Shown here piece after piece: positions 18,842-28,060 of a DNA stretch of 64,000 bases. The stretch covers positions 149,338 through 213,337 of the forward strand of contig NZ_RHHQ01000023.1 in the NCBI RefSeq assembly GCF_003710825.1. The letters are read 5' to 3'. The number at the start of each line of letters is the position of its first letter. Within the stretch, counting starts at the first letter, position 1. Position numbers and translations under genes: made by a program. The DNA is from Brevibacillus fluminis. GTDB lineage: Bacteria > Bacillota > Bacilli > Brevibacillales > Brevibacillaceae. The notes beneath the pieces were generated by a model. It was given only the letters and a program-made list of their open reading frames with translations. It searched no databases and was not told the DNA's origin.

Positions 18842-19450
18842 TCATGAAGATACTTTTATCAATATTCCCCGATTGGCGTAGAAGCGCGAAAAGACATCGA
18901 GAGTCGCATGAACATTTTCCTGGCTATGGGCGGTATCTCCAGAAGGATTGTGAAAAATGATTTCTTGGTGCTGATCATCCTTATCAAACACGTACACCAG
19001 ATGCCCACCTTGTTTAGGTGGTGTTACTTCAGGAGTACGGATACTCGGATGGACGGATGCCATATACACATACCCCTGGCCTAGCAAATGGTATATTTCC
19101 TCGATCGGTACATGCTCCTTCACCTCGGCTTCCAAACCAAACCTGTCCGCGATAAACGCAACAAAAGGGCGATAAATTAACCCTTTAATGGAGCCATCCT
19201 CGCTGATCGTGTATCCTCCGAATTCACGGCATTGCTTTGTGAGCTCGATTGTGGGAATTATGACATTCCTCCACTGCGCCAGCAGCATTTTCAAACACGC
19301 CATCCCGCAAATATGAAAGCTCCACTCCGAATATTCCTGCCTATCGGCTGCTCCAGACATTTGCCATAATGGATCTTCAGAAGGATGCAATCTCCCCGAT
19401 AAAATATCCGGGATTCGTTCACGTGATTCAAATTGTCCGAAATAGTGCAC
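18842..19450 (-). CDS. C39-like papain-fold cysteine peptidase
   Basis: The 202-residue protein fits the peptidase C39-like family. C48 in HICGMA is the likely nucleophile, H149 in QGGHLVYVFD the general base, and N167 in IFHNPSG the third residue. It has no signal peptide, transmembrane part or ABC domain, so it is a free-standing cytoplasmic member, not a bacteriocin exporter. The start is a GTG preceded by GGGAGGT. It is 72 bp downstream of the histidine kinase gene and is the last gene before a terminator. Substrate unknown; a peptide or peptide-bond-containing metabolite is likely from context. Confidence 0.75.
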   Translation of the reverse strand: MHYFGQFESRERIPDILSGRLHPSEDPLWQMSGAADRQEYSEWSFHICGMACLKMLLAQWRNVIIPTIELTKQCREFGGYTISEDGSIKGLIYRPFVAFIADRFGLEAEVKEHVPIEEIYHLLGQGYVYMASVHPSIRTPEVTPPKQGGHLVYVFDKDDQHQEIIFHNPSGDTAHSQENVHATLDVFSRFYANRGILIKVSS

Positions 19451-19514
19451 GACGACCTACCTCCCGCCTCTATCATTGTGACTGCAGCCACTCTCAGTTG
19501 ACATCTGAATCGCA

Positions 19515-19550
19515 TGAATTATTCATTCATCAACGAGTGGAATTGTAAAA
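19515..19550. repeat. 36-bp repeat, copy 1 (3' end of kinase gene)
   Basis: 34 of 36 positions are identical to 24371-24406. This copy contains the last codons and stop of the histidine kinase gene (residues FTIPLVDE); the other lies just upstream of a serine hydrolase gene. Confidence 0.85.
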
Positions 19551-21229
19551 TAAAAACAAACCATATCCGCTTCTTGCCTTACCTCAAAATTGCTATTATG
19601 CATAATCAAAATATGCTTCACAATTTCAAGTCCAATACCCTCGCTTGGCAAGCGTGCTGTCGTTTTTTCGGATGCCCGGTAATAACGCTCCCATATATGG
19701 TTAATGTCTTGCTCGGAAATATATCCATCGTTGCAAATGCGGACCTTCACATTTCCATTTTCTCTTGTAACGCGCACCTCAATTATTTTTTTCTCACTGG
19801 AATATTTTAAGGCATTTGAAATCAAATTCGTTAATACTTGCTCAATTCGCCGTCCGTCAGCAAAAACCATCGCATCCAGTAAATCAACCTTCAACGTAAA
19901 GTTTTCTCGCATAATCTTTTCAGAGAACCTTGAAAGTGCCCCCTCGATCAGGTCACTGATGTAGAACGTTGCGGGTTTGTATTCCCAGTATCCTGCCTCC
20001 AGCTTTGACAGCTGAATAGTCTCGTCAATCATCTGGGTCAGTTTTTCAATTTCTTGCTCAATAATTCCAAAATAGTATGAAGGCTCCTTTTCAAACATTC
20101 CGTTCTCAATGACTTCGCTATAAAGTGAAATGATCCCAAGCGGTGTTTTAAACTCATGTGCCAGGTCAGCAAGCAACAGCTTCATACGTTTTTCGTTTAC
20201 TTTTGCTATCTCAGCCGATTGCTGCAATTCTTCCATTGCCGCTTGAAGATTGTCTGCCATCACGTTTATGCTTGCCGAAAGTTGTCCAACTTCGTTCTGT
20301 AGGTTGACATTTGCCCTGACTGAAAAATCCTTGGAAGCAAGCTTACCGGTTACATTTGAAAGACGTACGATCGGTGCACTCAGCTTCCTGGACAAAATAA
20401 AAACCGCCGCTATTAACAGGATGCCAAGAATACAATAAACGGTATAAAAATAATTGCTAAAATATCGCACTTCACTATTGGATACAACAATAGGCCGGAT
20501 CGTTACAAAATAAGTCACGACTCCATTTATACGCCTGCTTTCGGAAATGATATAGTACGATGTTCCTCTCTTATCTGTAAACGGCTCTTTTGTAATCGCT
20601 GCAAGATATGTTTTAATATCTTTTCTTTTAATCAGGCAATCTTTCATTAGATCATAGATGATTCGTGCACGGTCGTTTAAAAGACTTCCTTCATTTTTAG
20701 TATACCAGTTACTGGTTGCCGTCATTGTTTTCGTGCTCTTTGCTCTTTCTGCTTGTCGATATAAATATATTTTGTTCGTAGAGCGGATCGAATAAGGTTC
20801 AAAGTAATTGCTTTCACCCACACGTACCGCTTCAACCGTCAGTAAATCATTTAAATTAATATTGGGCATTTCATTTAAACCGCTAATAAGAATACGACAA
20901 ATGCCAACTCCTGGTACTCGAACCGTCAAAATGCTAAGGTAGTTGAAAAGCCCTTGCCCAATAACGCTGTAATCTTCGGTAAAAGCAAGCACAGGTGCGT
21001 CATAAGACACAGCATAGGTACTTAAAACAGAATTGGCCTGCTCATTATTGCTGCGAGAGAATTGTTCAACCGCACTTTGAAATTCTGCTCGGATATCTCT
21101 TAATAAAAAATTGCTATATAGAGAAGTGAAATATTTACCAAAGAATATAAATTGCAATACAAACACAAGTAAAAATATAGATAAGATTGTAAAAAATATT
21201 TGAAGCATGATTGATTTCTTGATTTTCAT
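19523..21229 (-). CDS. Sensor histidine kinase
   Basis: The 568-residue kinase has a membrane helix at 8-30, an extracellular sensor of about 230 residues, a second helix at about 262-280, HAMP at 281-333, HisKA with H358 in LADLAHEFKTPLG, an N-box at 465-475 (NLISNALKYSS) and GIGLEIVKHI. The G1-box position reads ICNDGY rather than the usual DxGxG, but the other ATP-binding boxes are intact. It is coupled by a 4-bp ATGA overlap to the response regulator. Its signal is unknown; context (DppA, VanX-like dipeptidase, peptide importers) makes a peptide or cell-wall signal attractive. Confidence 0.92.
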   Translation of the reverse strand: MKIKKSIMLQIFFTILSIFLLVFVLQFIFFGKYFTSLYSNFLLRDIRAEFQSAVEQFSRSNNEQANSVLSTYAVSYDAPVLAFTEDYSVIGQGLFNYLSILTVRVPGVGICRILISGLNEMPNINLNDLLTVEAVRVGESNYFEPYSIRSTNKIYLYRQAERAKSTKTMTATSNWYTKNEGSLLNDRARIIYDLMKDCLIKRKDIKTYLAAITKEPFTDKRGTSYYIISESRRINGVVTYFVTIRPIVVSNSEVRYFSNYFYTVYCILGILLIAAVFILSRKLSAPIVRLSNVTGKLASKDFSVRANVNLQNEVGQLSASINVMADNLQAAMEELQQSAEIAKVNEKRMKLLLADLAHEFKTPLGIISLYSEVIENGMFEKEPSYYFGIIEQEIEKLTQMIDETIQLSKLEAGYWEYKPATFYISDLIEGALSRFSEKIMRENFTLKVDLLDAMVFADGRRIEQVLTNLISNALKYSSEKKIIEVRVTRENGNVKVRICNDGYISEQDINHIWERYYRASEKTTARLPSEGIGLEIVKHILIMHNSNFEVRQEADMVCFYFTIPLVDE

Positions 21230-21900
21230 ATGTTTTTCTCGTATTTGTACCCGACAGAAATGACTGTTTTGATATAAGTCGAATAAGTCCCAAGCTTACG
21301 TCGTATATTTTTTATATGATTATCGACAACACGGCTCTCGTTATAAAAGTCGTAACCCCAGACCGTATTGAGAAGATAATCGCGTGACATGGTACGTCCC
21401 TCGTTACGTATTAAAATTTGCAGCAAATGAAATTCCTTTTGCGTTAATTCGATATTCATCCCATCAATAATACACCGAAAACCATCTATGTCCAGTTCGA
21501 TACCTTTTGCTGTTATCTTTGCAGGATCAGCTTTGGCCTGCCTTTCAAAAATACGCCGAACTTTCAGGGCGAGAATTGAGGCCTTAAACGGTTTGACAAT
21601 ATAGTCATCTGCACCCAAACGGTATCCAAGTGTGTAATAATCATCATCTCCAAGCGCTGTTAGAAAAAGAATCGGTACGTCGGAATTCTTCCGGATGCGC
21701 TCACAAACATCAAATCCGCTCATATTCGGCAACATGATATCCAGAATAACAAGATCGACTGAGCTTTCAGAAAAGATTTTTATTGCTTGTTCACCGGTTT
21801 CGGCCTCAAGCACTTGCAATCCATCTCCGTGCAGGAATAGGGTAATAACTTCACGTAATTTTTGTTCATCTTCAACAATAAGAACAGTTTTTTTCATCAT
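21226..21900 (-). CDS. OmpR-family response regulator
   Basis: The 224-residue protein has a receiver domain (acidic D11/E12, phospho-acceptor D54 in VILDIMLPN, T81, K103 in YIVKPF) and an OmpR/PhoB winged helix (LTQKEFHLLQILIRNEG, then VDNHIKNIRRKLG). It is the partner of the downstream kinase. Upstream lies about 230 bp of non-coding DNA with a terminator for dppA. Which operon it controls is not shown by any recognisable direct repeat I could find. Confidence 0.94.
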   Translation of the reverse strand: MMKKTVLIVEDEQKLREVITLFLHGDGLQVLEAETGEQAIKIFSESSVDLVILDIMLPNMSGFDVCERIRKNSDVPILFLTALGDDDYYTLGYRLGADDYIVKPFKASILALKVRRIFERQAKADPAKITAKGIELDIDGFRCIIDGMNIELTQKEFHLLQILIRNEGRTMSRDYLLNTVWGYDFYNESRVVDNHIKNIRRKLGTYSTYIKTVISVGYKYEKNI

Positions 21901-22063
21901 TGCCCTATGTCCTTTTTATTTTATTATATTTGAACTTGCTGACTAATCATGTGTTCTTCAAATAGAGTCAATAAATTCATTTTTCATATATTACAGAGTT
22001 TCATTCCCCTTTTCAAGCAAACCTTTGTTAGTGCATCCAATTAAAATTCACAGTAATCAAATA

Positions 22064-22117
22064 AGGCAGTAGCAGTCCAAGACTTTCTAGCCTTGTCTGG
22101 ATTCTGCTACCGCCTTT
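22064..22117 (-). terminator. Terminator of dppA
   Basis: A long imperfect hairpin (GGCGGTAGCAGAATCCAGAC paired with GTCTTGGACTGCTACTGCC) followed by TTATTTG on the minus strand, about 18 bp after the dppA stop. Confidence 0.7.
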
Positions 22118-22134
22118 CCATGATTCGTTGCCTA

Positions 22135-22971
22135 TTAGCCTGTGATCATCCGATTCACTTGGCCTGTAATCAACAGCATCGATGACAGTACAGGCATCAT
22201 GGTGACCACATCTGAAGATTGGAAACGAACCGTACGTCCATCGATGAGCTCGACTCCGGGCATCCAGCTGACCGCCGTGGCAAACTGGGATTTGGTGAAC
22301 TCCACTTCGAGTGTATTTTCTGCCTTCTGGACAAGCGGCTGTACTCTGCTGAGGTTGATCAGCGCCTCTTTTGCTTTCTGACGAATCATCTCGCGTGCAC
22401 GGACAGGGTGAATCGCCTGGGAGGAGAGTCCGGTAATGCCCGTCTTCACAGCAACTGTAAAGACCCCTGGTATATCCTCCTCCACTTCCTTCGCAGTTTG
22501 TGAGTCGCCTGTCACCAGTACGACTGGAACGCCAAAGGCTCCAGCAATAGTAGCATTTAATCCTGCCTCTCCCACTTCTTTGCCATTCAGCACTAAACGG
22601 TGGATTGACAAGCTGGAATACGTATGATTGAGCACAGCATCACCCACGCCTGCCTTTCCGTGATACCCGACAAAAAAGGCGGCGTCGTACGTGCTGTCAA
22701 TTCCTTGCATCATACTCAGCGGCTTGAAGGACCCGCGGATGACGTCCGCCTGTGGATGCAAATCCTCAAGGATCAAATTGTTCATTGGGCCGTGTGACTC
22801 ATTGACGACAATCTGTGTAGCTCCTGCTTCCAGTGCACCTTCGATGGCGGCGTTTACATCTTGGGTAAGAAGCCTACGTCCTGCTTCGTAATGCCGATTA
22901 CCTGGAATGGTATCCTCCCACTCCGTAATGCCGGAAATCCCTTCCATGTCCAAGGAAATAAACACTTTCAT
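22135..22971 (-). CDS. dppA: D-aminopeptidase DppA, peptidase family M55
   Basis: The 278-residue protein carries the M55 signature SLDMEG with D8 and E10, H60 in NESHGP, H104 in VGYHGK, H116 in NHTYSS and E135 in GEAG. The first four positions coincide with the zinc ligands known for Bacillus subtilis DppA. That enzyme is a self-compartmentalising zinc D-aminopeptidase hydrolysing peptides with N-terminal D-Ala, encoded with a dipeptide ABC transporter. Here dppA follows a serine hydrolase by 45 bp, downstream of a complete peptide importer. The GGGAGG site is well placed. It is one of the firmest pointers to D-peptide metabolism in this island. Confidence 0.93.
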   Translation of the reverse strand: MKVFISLDMEGISGITEWEDTIPGNRHYEAGRRLLTQDVNAAIEGALEAGATQIVVNESHGPMNNLILEDLHPQADVIRGSFKPLSMMQGIDSTYDAAFFVGYHGKAGVGDAVLNHTYSSLSIHRLVLNGKEVGEAGLNATIAGAFGVPVVLVTGDSQTAKEVEEDIPGVFTVAVKTGITGLSSQAIHPVRAREMIRQKAKEALINLSRVQPLVQKAENTLEVEFTKSQFATAVSWMPGVELIDGRTVRFQSSDVVTMMPVLSSMLLITGQVNRMITG

Positions 22972-23016
22972 TCGTGATTCCTCCCGTGTTTTGATTAAGC
23001 TTTTACGGCCTCCACG

Positions 23017-24354
23017 TTAATCCTCAAGCTTTTTATATACGGTCTCGAATCCCGAGCCATAGTCTAGAGAAATCATTGATCCCTCGAATGTAAAACTGAT
23101 GCCCATGTGAGTAATAAACCGCCCGTCTTTCGCAGGCAACATTTCGAGTGTCATGGTTCGTTCCCTTATATTGAGAGAAGCAAATAAGCTGTTATCCTTC
23201 AAATTTACTGAAATGTCACCCTCATAGTTCCCACACAGAGCCAGGTATTTTGATTTATCAAAATCTTGATCAATAAGTTCATCGGTTGGTGTTATTGGTT
23301 GTGGCATCCGACCTTCAATAATGGACTCAATGCCTTCAAGGAATGTACGACTCCCCCACGTATCCCCACCTGTCTGATTCGTCAACATAACGAAAGTCAT
23401 TTCCTTATCAATATACCGTATAAACTGAGTGTGATATCCGGGCCATCCGCCTGCATGACGCACACCATACCCAGCTTTTTCATTATTAAATATCCTCCAA
23501 CCGTACCCGTAGGGCTCCGATTCCCCATTTACATATGTTGGAGTATACATCTCCTGCTGGCTGGCATGGGAGATAATCTTTCCTTCCTTCAATACAAGAC
23601 TCCACTTTAGCATGTCATGGAGATTTGAGTTGACGATGCCATCTCCTTCAATCCCATCCAAGGGAATGACAAACTGGCTGCTCTGTGAGTCATCCGGCAG
23701 TATATATTCTCCATTTTCAAAAATATAGCCGTACGCATAATTAGGAATGGTATCTCCGTTCAAACGCCTGTGATAGACGCAGGTGCTACTCATATTCGCC
23801 GGTTGAAAAATCTCTTTTTCTAAAAAAGTACCAAATGTCATGCCTGATGCCTTTTCTATGATCAAAGCCAAAGCAGCATAGGCTGTATTTGAATAACTCC
23901 ATTTGGTACCTACTTCAAATTCTTCTGGAAGATTGGATTCAATAAGAAATTTTTCGATAACATCATTTTTGGGTATTGTTCCCGTTAGCTCAGCCTGCTT
24001 GTTTACCCACTCCGTGTAATCAGGGATTCCTGCAGTATGGTTAAGTAGATTCTTTATTGTTCGTCCTTTATACGGGATCCCGGGAAAATACTTTTCCAAG
24101 TCATCGTTTAGGGAAAGAACCCCTTTATCGCGAAGCAATATGATTGCAGAAGCTGTAAACTGCTTGCTCACAGATGCTAGTTCAAATACGCTATCCAGAT
24201 TAAGTTCTGTTTTTTTTGCCATATTGGCAAGTCCAAGTGCTGTTTCAAAAAGGATGTCATTCTTGTGCGCAAGCAATATGCACCCGTTGAAAAAGCCACG
24301 TTCATACGCTTCCTTCGTATAGCTTTTCAACATTTTGGAAATTGAATTTTGCAT
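23017..24354 (-). CDS. Serine hydrolase, beta-lactamase class C / D-aminopeptidase-like
   Basis: The 445-residue protein has SVSK (S61, K64), YSN, HAGGWPGY and a C-terminal beta-rich domain of about 90 residues (ALCGNYEGDISV). No signal peptide is visible. It resembles the hydrolase at 13265-14350 over the catalytic domain (shared GDGxxxS and HxGGWPGY-like blocks). It is followed by dppA, so the pair may degrade D-amino-acid peptides in sequence. AAGGAGG lies 9 bp before the ATG. Just upstream is a duplicated fragment of a histidine kinase 3' end. Confidence 0.87.
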   Translation of the reverse strand: MQNSISKMLKSYTKEAYERGFFNGCILLAHKNDILFETALGLANMAKKTELNLDSVFELASVSKQFTASAIILLRDKGVLSLNDDLEKYFPGIPYKGRTIKNLLNHTAGIPDYTEWVNKQAELTGTIPKNDVIEKFLIESNLPEEFEVGTKWSYSNTAYAALALIIEKASGMTFGTFLEKEIFQPANMSSTCVYHRRLNGDTIPNYAYGYIFENGEYILPDDSQSSQFVIPLDGIEGDGIVNSNLHDMLKWSLVLKEGKIISHASQQEMYTPTYVNGESEPYGYGWRIFNNEKAGYGVRHAGGWPGYHTQFIRYIDKEMTFVMLTNQTGGDTWGSRTFLEGIESIIEGRMPQPITPTDELIDQDFDKSKYLALCGNYEGDISVNLKDNSLFASLNIRERTMTLEMLPAKDGRFITHMGISFTFEGSMISLDYGSGFETVYKKLED

Positions 24355-24370
24355 GATTTATTCCTCCTTA

Positions 24371-24406
24371 TGAATGATTCACTCATCAACGAGTGGAATT
24401 GTAAAA
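24371..24406. repeat. 36-bp repeat, copy 2: relic of a histidine kinase 3' end
   Basis: It matches 19515-19550 at 34 of 36 positions. Read on the minus strand it still encodes FTIPLVDE and a TGA, exactly the last residues of the kinase at 19523. It implies that a kinase gene once ended here, directly before the serine hydrolase. Confidence 0.8.
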
Positions 24407-24474
24407 ATGGGGGTGGATGCCATACACGTAGCAACTCTCATAAGCTAGTGGATAGAATCCTTGTATGACAAGCA

Positions 24475-26031
24475 CTATTGTACGTCGTTAAAATACGGAA
24501 TATTATTAAGTACTCTAAAATTAGGTAAAAGCTTTTTATTGTATACAAGCAACGAATTTACACGAACAAGCGGAAGATTGCATCTTGAATCCATGAGCAT
24601 CTCTTGAGCCTTTGTATAACCTGCTATACGCTTTTCTTTATCTACCGTATTGATAGCCTCTTGAAGAATTTTTTCGTACGCGTTAAAGTCAAATATGTTC
24701 TGGTCCTTTACAATATAAGGAAGTGTACCTGCTGTGTCACCCCATGAAAACACACTGATCGTTGCTTCATGCTTGTCGCTTTTATACAAATTTTTAAATG
24801 ACCCAAAATCAATATAGTTGATATTCATCTTTATTCCTTGTTCTTTAAATTGAATTTGGAGGCATTCAGCAAGATTTTTCAGAGCATCACTATTGAACGA
24901 TAAAGTAAATTCAAACTTTTTGCCGTTGCGATCCAAAAAACCGTCTCCATCACTATCCTTCCAGCCTTTGTCCGAAAGAATCTGCAAACCACGTTTGGCG
25001 TCATTCACGTATTTTGCCTTAAAATACTCTTCAGCCGAAGAACTATAATCTGACATTCCAGCTACACTATAAGCAAATACTGGTTCGTAGTTTCCATTGG
25101 AATAAGCTTTTGTTTTTTCGCGGTCAATCAAAAGCATCATTGCCAGTCTGATATCGGGATCTTTGAAAAGCTCAAAATCGTTATTCATTTCGAAGCGCGC
25201 TACATTAGGTTGTGATTCCCATTCCGTAACGATATCCGCATTATCTGCCAACTGAGTCTTTACATCGGCCGAGAGTCCTTCTACATGTGCGATTTCTCCG
25301 GATAACAAACCTTGCACATTTGCAAACGTGTCTTTAATAAAACGCACAGTGACTGTTTCAACATTCATTGCACCTTTATTGATAACATGTTGATTGTATG
25401 TTTTATAATAAGGATTCTTCTTCAACGTTACGTGATCACCGGCGACATATTCATCAACATAGTATGCGCCATAAACAGTAGCGCCCCACAGTAATTGTTC
25501 CTTTGTCTTGTTGTTACTTTCAGCTGCTTTTAAAATAGGAACGAGGTTCGACCCGAGATTAAACAAAAAAGTTGTCGAAGGTGTGCTCAGAGAAACAATC
25601 ACATTATTACCGCTGACTTCGACTGATTTGACTGCTGCAATATCACTAGCATATGGACTTACTTTTAGTACATGTTCAATAGAAAATTTCACATCATTCG
25701 GTGTAACAGATGTACCATCATGAAACCGGAGGTCATCAGGCATTTCAATCGTAACAGTTAGGCCGTCCGGACTGACATTATAAGATTTTGCAATGTTTGA
25801 GGTCAGGGATCCATCCGTTTCATAATTGAGCAGTGAATCGGCAATTAAATATTGAGTAGCAAAAGATTGATTTGTTTGAGCTATATCTGCACCTTGCCAT
25901 TCACCAGAAGAAATCACGATTGACCGTGGTGCTGCAGATGTCTTTTCTTGATCATCTTTATTGCAACCGGTAACGAAACTAAAAGCTAACATAAGGACCA
26001 AAACCATACCAAAAATATGGTTACTTTTCAT
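24475..26031 (-). CDS. Family-5 peptide-binding lipoprotein (divergent member)
   Basis: I start at MKSNHIFGM, 7 bp after AAGGAGG; the earlier in-frame starts overlap that site. The 518-residue protein has a lipobox FVTGC with C23 and an SBP_bac_5 fold (DSLLNYETDGSL, DDLRFHDGTSVTPNDVKFSIEHV). It lacks the EPDTLD and NPVGVGPWKFESW blocks shared by the other four binding proteins here, so it belongs to a different subgroup and probably serves the importer encoded just upstream. It is 73 bp downstream of an oppF-like gene. Confidence 0.9.
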   Translation of the reverse strand: MKSNHIFGMVLVLMLAFSFVTGCNKDDQEKTSAAPRSIVISSGEWQGADIAQTNQSFATQYLIADSLLNYETDGSLTSNIAKSYNVSPDGLTVTIEMPDDLRFHDGTSVTPNDVKFSIEHVLKVSPYASDIAAVKSVEVSGNNVIVSLSTPSTTFLFNLGSNLVPILKAAESNNKTKEQLLWGATVYGAYYVDEYVAGDHVTLKKNPYYKTYNQHVINKGAMNVETVTVRFIKDTFANVQGLLSGEIAHVEGLSADVKTQLADNADIVTEWESQPNVARFEMNNDFELFKDPDIRLAMMLLIDREKTKAYSNGNYEPVFAYSVAGMSDYSSSAEEYFKAKYVNDAKRGLQILSDKGWKDSDGDGFLDRNGKKFEFTLSFNSDALKNLAECLQIQFKEQGIKMNINYIDFGSFKNLYKSDKHEATISVFSWGDTAGTLPYIVKDQNIFDFNAYEKILQEAINTVDKEKRIAGYTKAQEMLMDSRCNLPLVRVNSLLVYNKKLLPNFRVLNNIPYFNDVQ

Positions 26032-26104
26032 TGTCATGCCTCCTTGAAATTTCACTAGAATCTATAAGAATTTAATAAATGCTATTTGTTTTCCACCTTT
26101 CTTT

Positions 26105-27082
26105 TTATTTTTCATTGTATAAATGGCACGCAGTTAAATGGCCCTTTGAGATTTCGATAAGTTCAGGCGAGATTTTTCTGCAAGCCTCGGTGACATGAAT
26201 GCATCGCGATACCAAACGGCATCCAGGCGTGGCATCAATAAGACTTCCAGTCTCTCCCCCCAGCAAAGGTACTTTTGTGCCCCGCAGCCTTGGATTCATG
26301 ATGGGCACTGCTGCCATGAGTCCAACAGTATAAGGGTGTTTTGGTTGTAAAAACACTTCCTCGGCAGGCCCATTTTCAACAATTTTGCCTAGATACATTA
26401 CGGCAATTTTATCGCTTACATAGCGAATAACATTGAGGTCATGGCTGATAACCAAATAGGTCAAGCCATACTCCTCCTGTAAATCAAGCAACAGGTTGAG
26501 TACCTGAGCCTGGACAGATATATCAAGTGCGCTGGTTGGCTCGTCCAATATCATGATTTTGGGACGAACCGCCAACGCGCGTGCTACTGCAATGCGCTGA
26601 AGTTGCCCGCCGGAAAGCTGGTGCGGGTAGCTTTCCAAATAACAAGCATCCAGCTTTACTTTCTCCATTACTTCACGGGCTCGTATTTTCGCTTCCTTTA
26701 GCGGCACACCATAAATTCGCATGGGGCGCATAATAGATTCCTCAACCGTGATGCGCGGATTGAGATTAGAGGCTGGATCCTGAAAAACTACCGCAATATC
26801 ACGCCGCATTTTTTTTAATGCGTTTCTGCCGATACGATTCATATCCGTACCATTAATAGTCACAGAGCCATCTGTTTGCTTGATTAGTCCAAGGATGATC
26901 CGAGCAAGTGTAGTTTTTCCTGACCCTGATTCGCCTACAATTCCGACAATCTCGCCCTTTTGAACGGTCAGACTAACATCGTCAACTGCTTTCATAGCAA
27001 TTTTACGTTTGTTAAACAAGAAACCCTCTGTAATATAAAAGTGCTTTTTTATATTTGTAATTTGAATCATTGCATCGCTCAT
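26105..27082 (-). CDS. Peptide ABC transporter ATP-binding protein, OppF/DppF type
   Basis: 325 residues with Walker A GESGSGKTT, signature LSGGQLQR, Walker B IMILDEPTSALD, and a C-terminal domain with GCRLVSRCIHVTEAC. It overlaps the preceding oppD-type gene by 4 bp. It is more divergent from the two other OppF proteins in the window than they are from each other, so this third transporter is of separate origin. Confidence 0.94.
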   Translation of the reverse strand: MSDAMIQITNIKKHFYITEGFLFNKRKIAMKAVDDVSLTVQKGEIVGIVGESGSGKTTLARIILGLIKQTDGSVTINGTDMNRIGRNALKKMRRDIAVVFQDPASNLNPRITVEESIMRPMRIYGVPLKEAKIRAREVMEKVKLDACYLESYPHQLSGGQLQRIAVARALAVRPKIMILDEPTSALDISVQAQVLNLLLDLQEEYGLTYLVISHDLNVIRYVSDKIAVMYLGKIVENGPAEEVFLQPKHPYTVGLMAAVPIMNPRLRGTKVPLLGGETGSLIDATPGCRLVSRCIHVTEACRKISPELIEISKGHLTACHLYNEK

Positions 27083-28044
27083 AGTATTTCCTCTCTATGG
27101 CAGCTGACAAAGTGCCCGGTAGTAATTTCACGCATAGTCGGTGTCTTTGAACGGCAGATATCTATTGCAAAAGGACAACGGTTTTCAAACCGGCAACCGA
27201 TATATTCTCCGATTATTCGTGGGACAGTACCTTCAATCGTTGAAATACGGCCAACGTTCTTTGAATGACGTGGTAGCGCTCGCATCAATGCCTTCGTATA
27301 AGGATGCAAAGGATTTTCAAATATCGTGTTGACATCCCCCATTTCAACAAGCTCACCTGCATACATGACTCCCACACGATCAGCGATTTCCGCGACAATC
27401 CCTAAATTGTGAGTGATAACAAGGATTGCTGTACCGTACTGCTCTCGTAGCGAGAGCATAATATTGAGTATCTGAGCCTCAGTCGTTACATCGAGTGCCG
27501 TTGTGGGTTCATCGGCTATTAATAGTTCCGGGTTGCGTGACAGCATCATTGCTATCATCACTCTCTGGCGCATGCCTCCTGACATCTCATTCGGAAAGCT
27601 TTTCATGCGGCGCTCAGCATCGGGAATCTTAACATCTTGGTAGAGCTGAAGCACTTTTGACCATGCCTGCTGACGAGTAACATTGTCAAGCGTTAAGGCT
27701 TCATATACCTGTGTGCCTGAGCGGTAAACCGGATTAAGTGAATCAAGTGGGTTTTGGAAGATCATGCCGATTTTTCGTCCCCGCACACGATTCATCTCAT
27801 GGTTTGAAAGTGTTAAAAGGTTTGTTCCTTTGAATTCGATTTCTCCAGAAACCGATGTGTTGCGATCCATAAGCAAACGCATGATTGCTAATGAAAGAGT
27901 CGATTTACCGCAACCAGATTCGCCGAGAAACGCAAAAATTTCTTTTGGTTTAATATCGAGACTCACATTATTTACTGCAGACAACGTACCTCCACGTACG
28001 GCATAGTCTATTTTAAGATTTTTAATTTTCAGAAGTGTTTCCAT
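27079..28044 (-). CDS. Peptide ABC transporter ATP-binding protein, OppD/DppD type
   Basis: 321 residues with Walker A GESGCGKST, MSGGMRQR, LLIADEPTTALD and the C-terminal GCRFENRCPFAIDIC. It follows the OppC-type permease gene by 16 bp. Second ATPase of the importer flanked by the VanX-like dipeptidase and DppA. Confidence 0.94.
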   Translation of the reverse strand: METLLKIKNLKIDYAVRGGTLSAVNNVSLDIKPKEIFAFLGESGCGKSTLSLAIMRLLMDRNTSVSGEIEFKGTNLLTLSNHEMNRVRGRKIGMIFQNPLDSLNPVYRSGTQVYEALTLDNVTRQQAWSKVLQLYQDVKIPDAERRMKSFPNEMSGGMRQRVMIAMMLSRNPELLIADEPTTALDVTTEAQILNIMLSLREQYGTAILVITHNLGIVAEIADRVGVMYAGELVEMGDVNTIFENPLHPYTKALMRALPRHSKNVGRISTIEGTVPRIIGEYIGCRFENRCPFAIDICRSKTPTMREITTGHFVSCHREEIL

Positions 28045-28060
28045 TTGTATGCAAGCCCCC

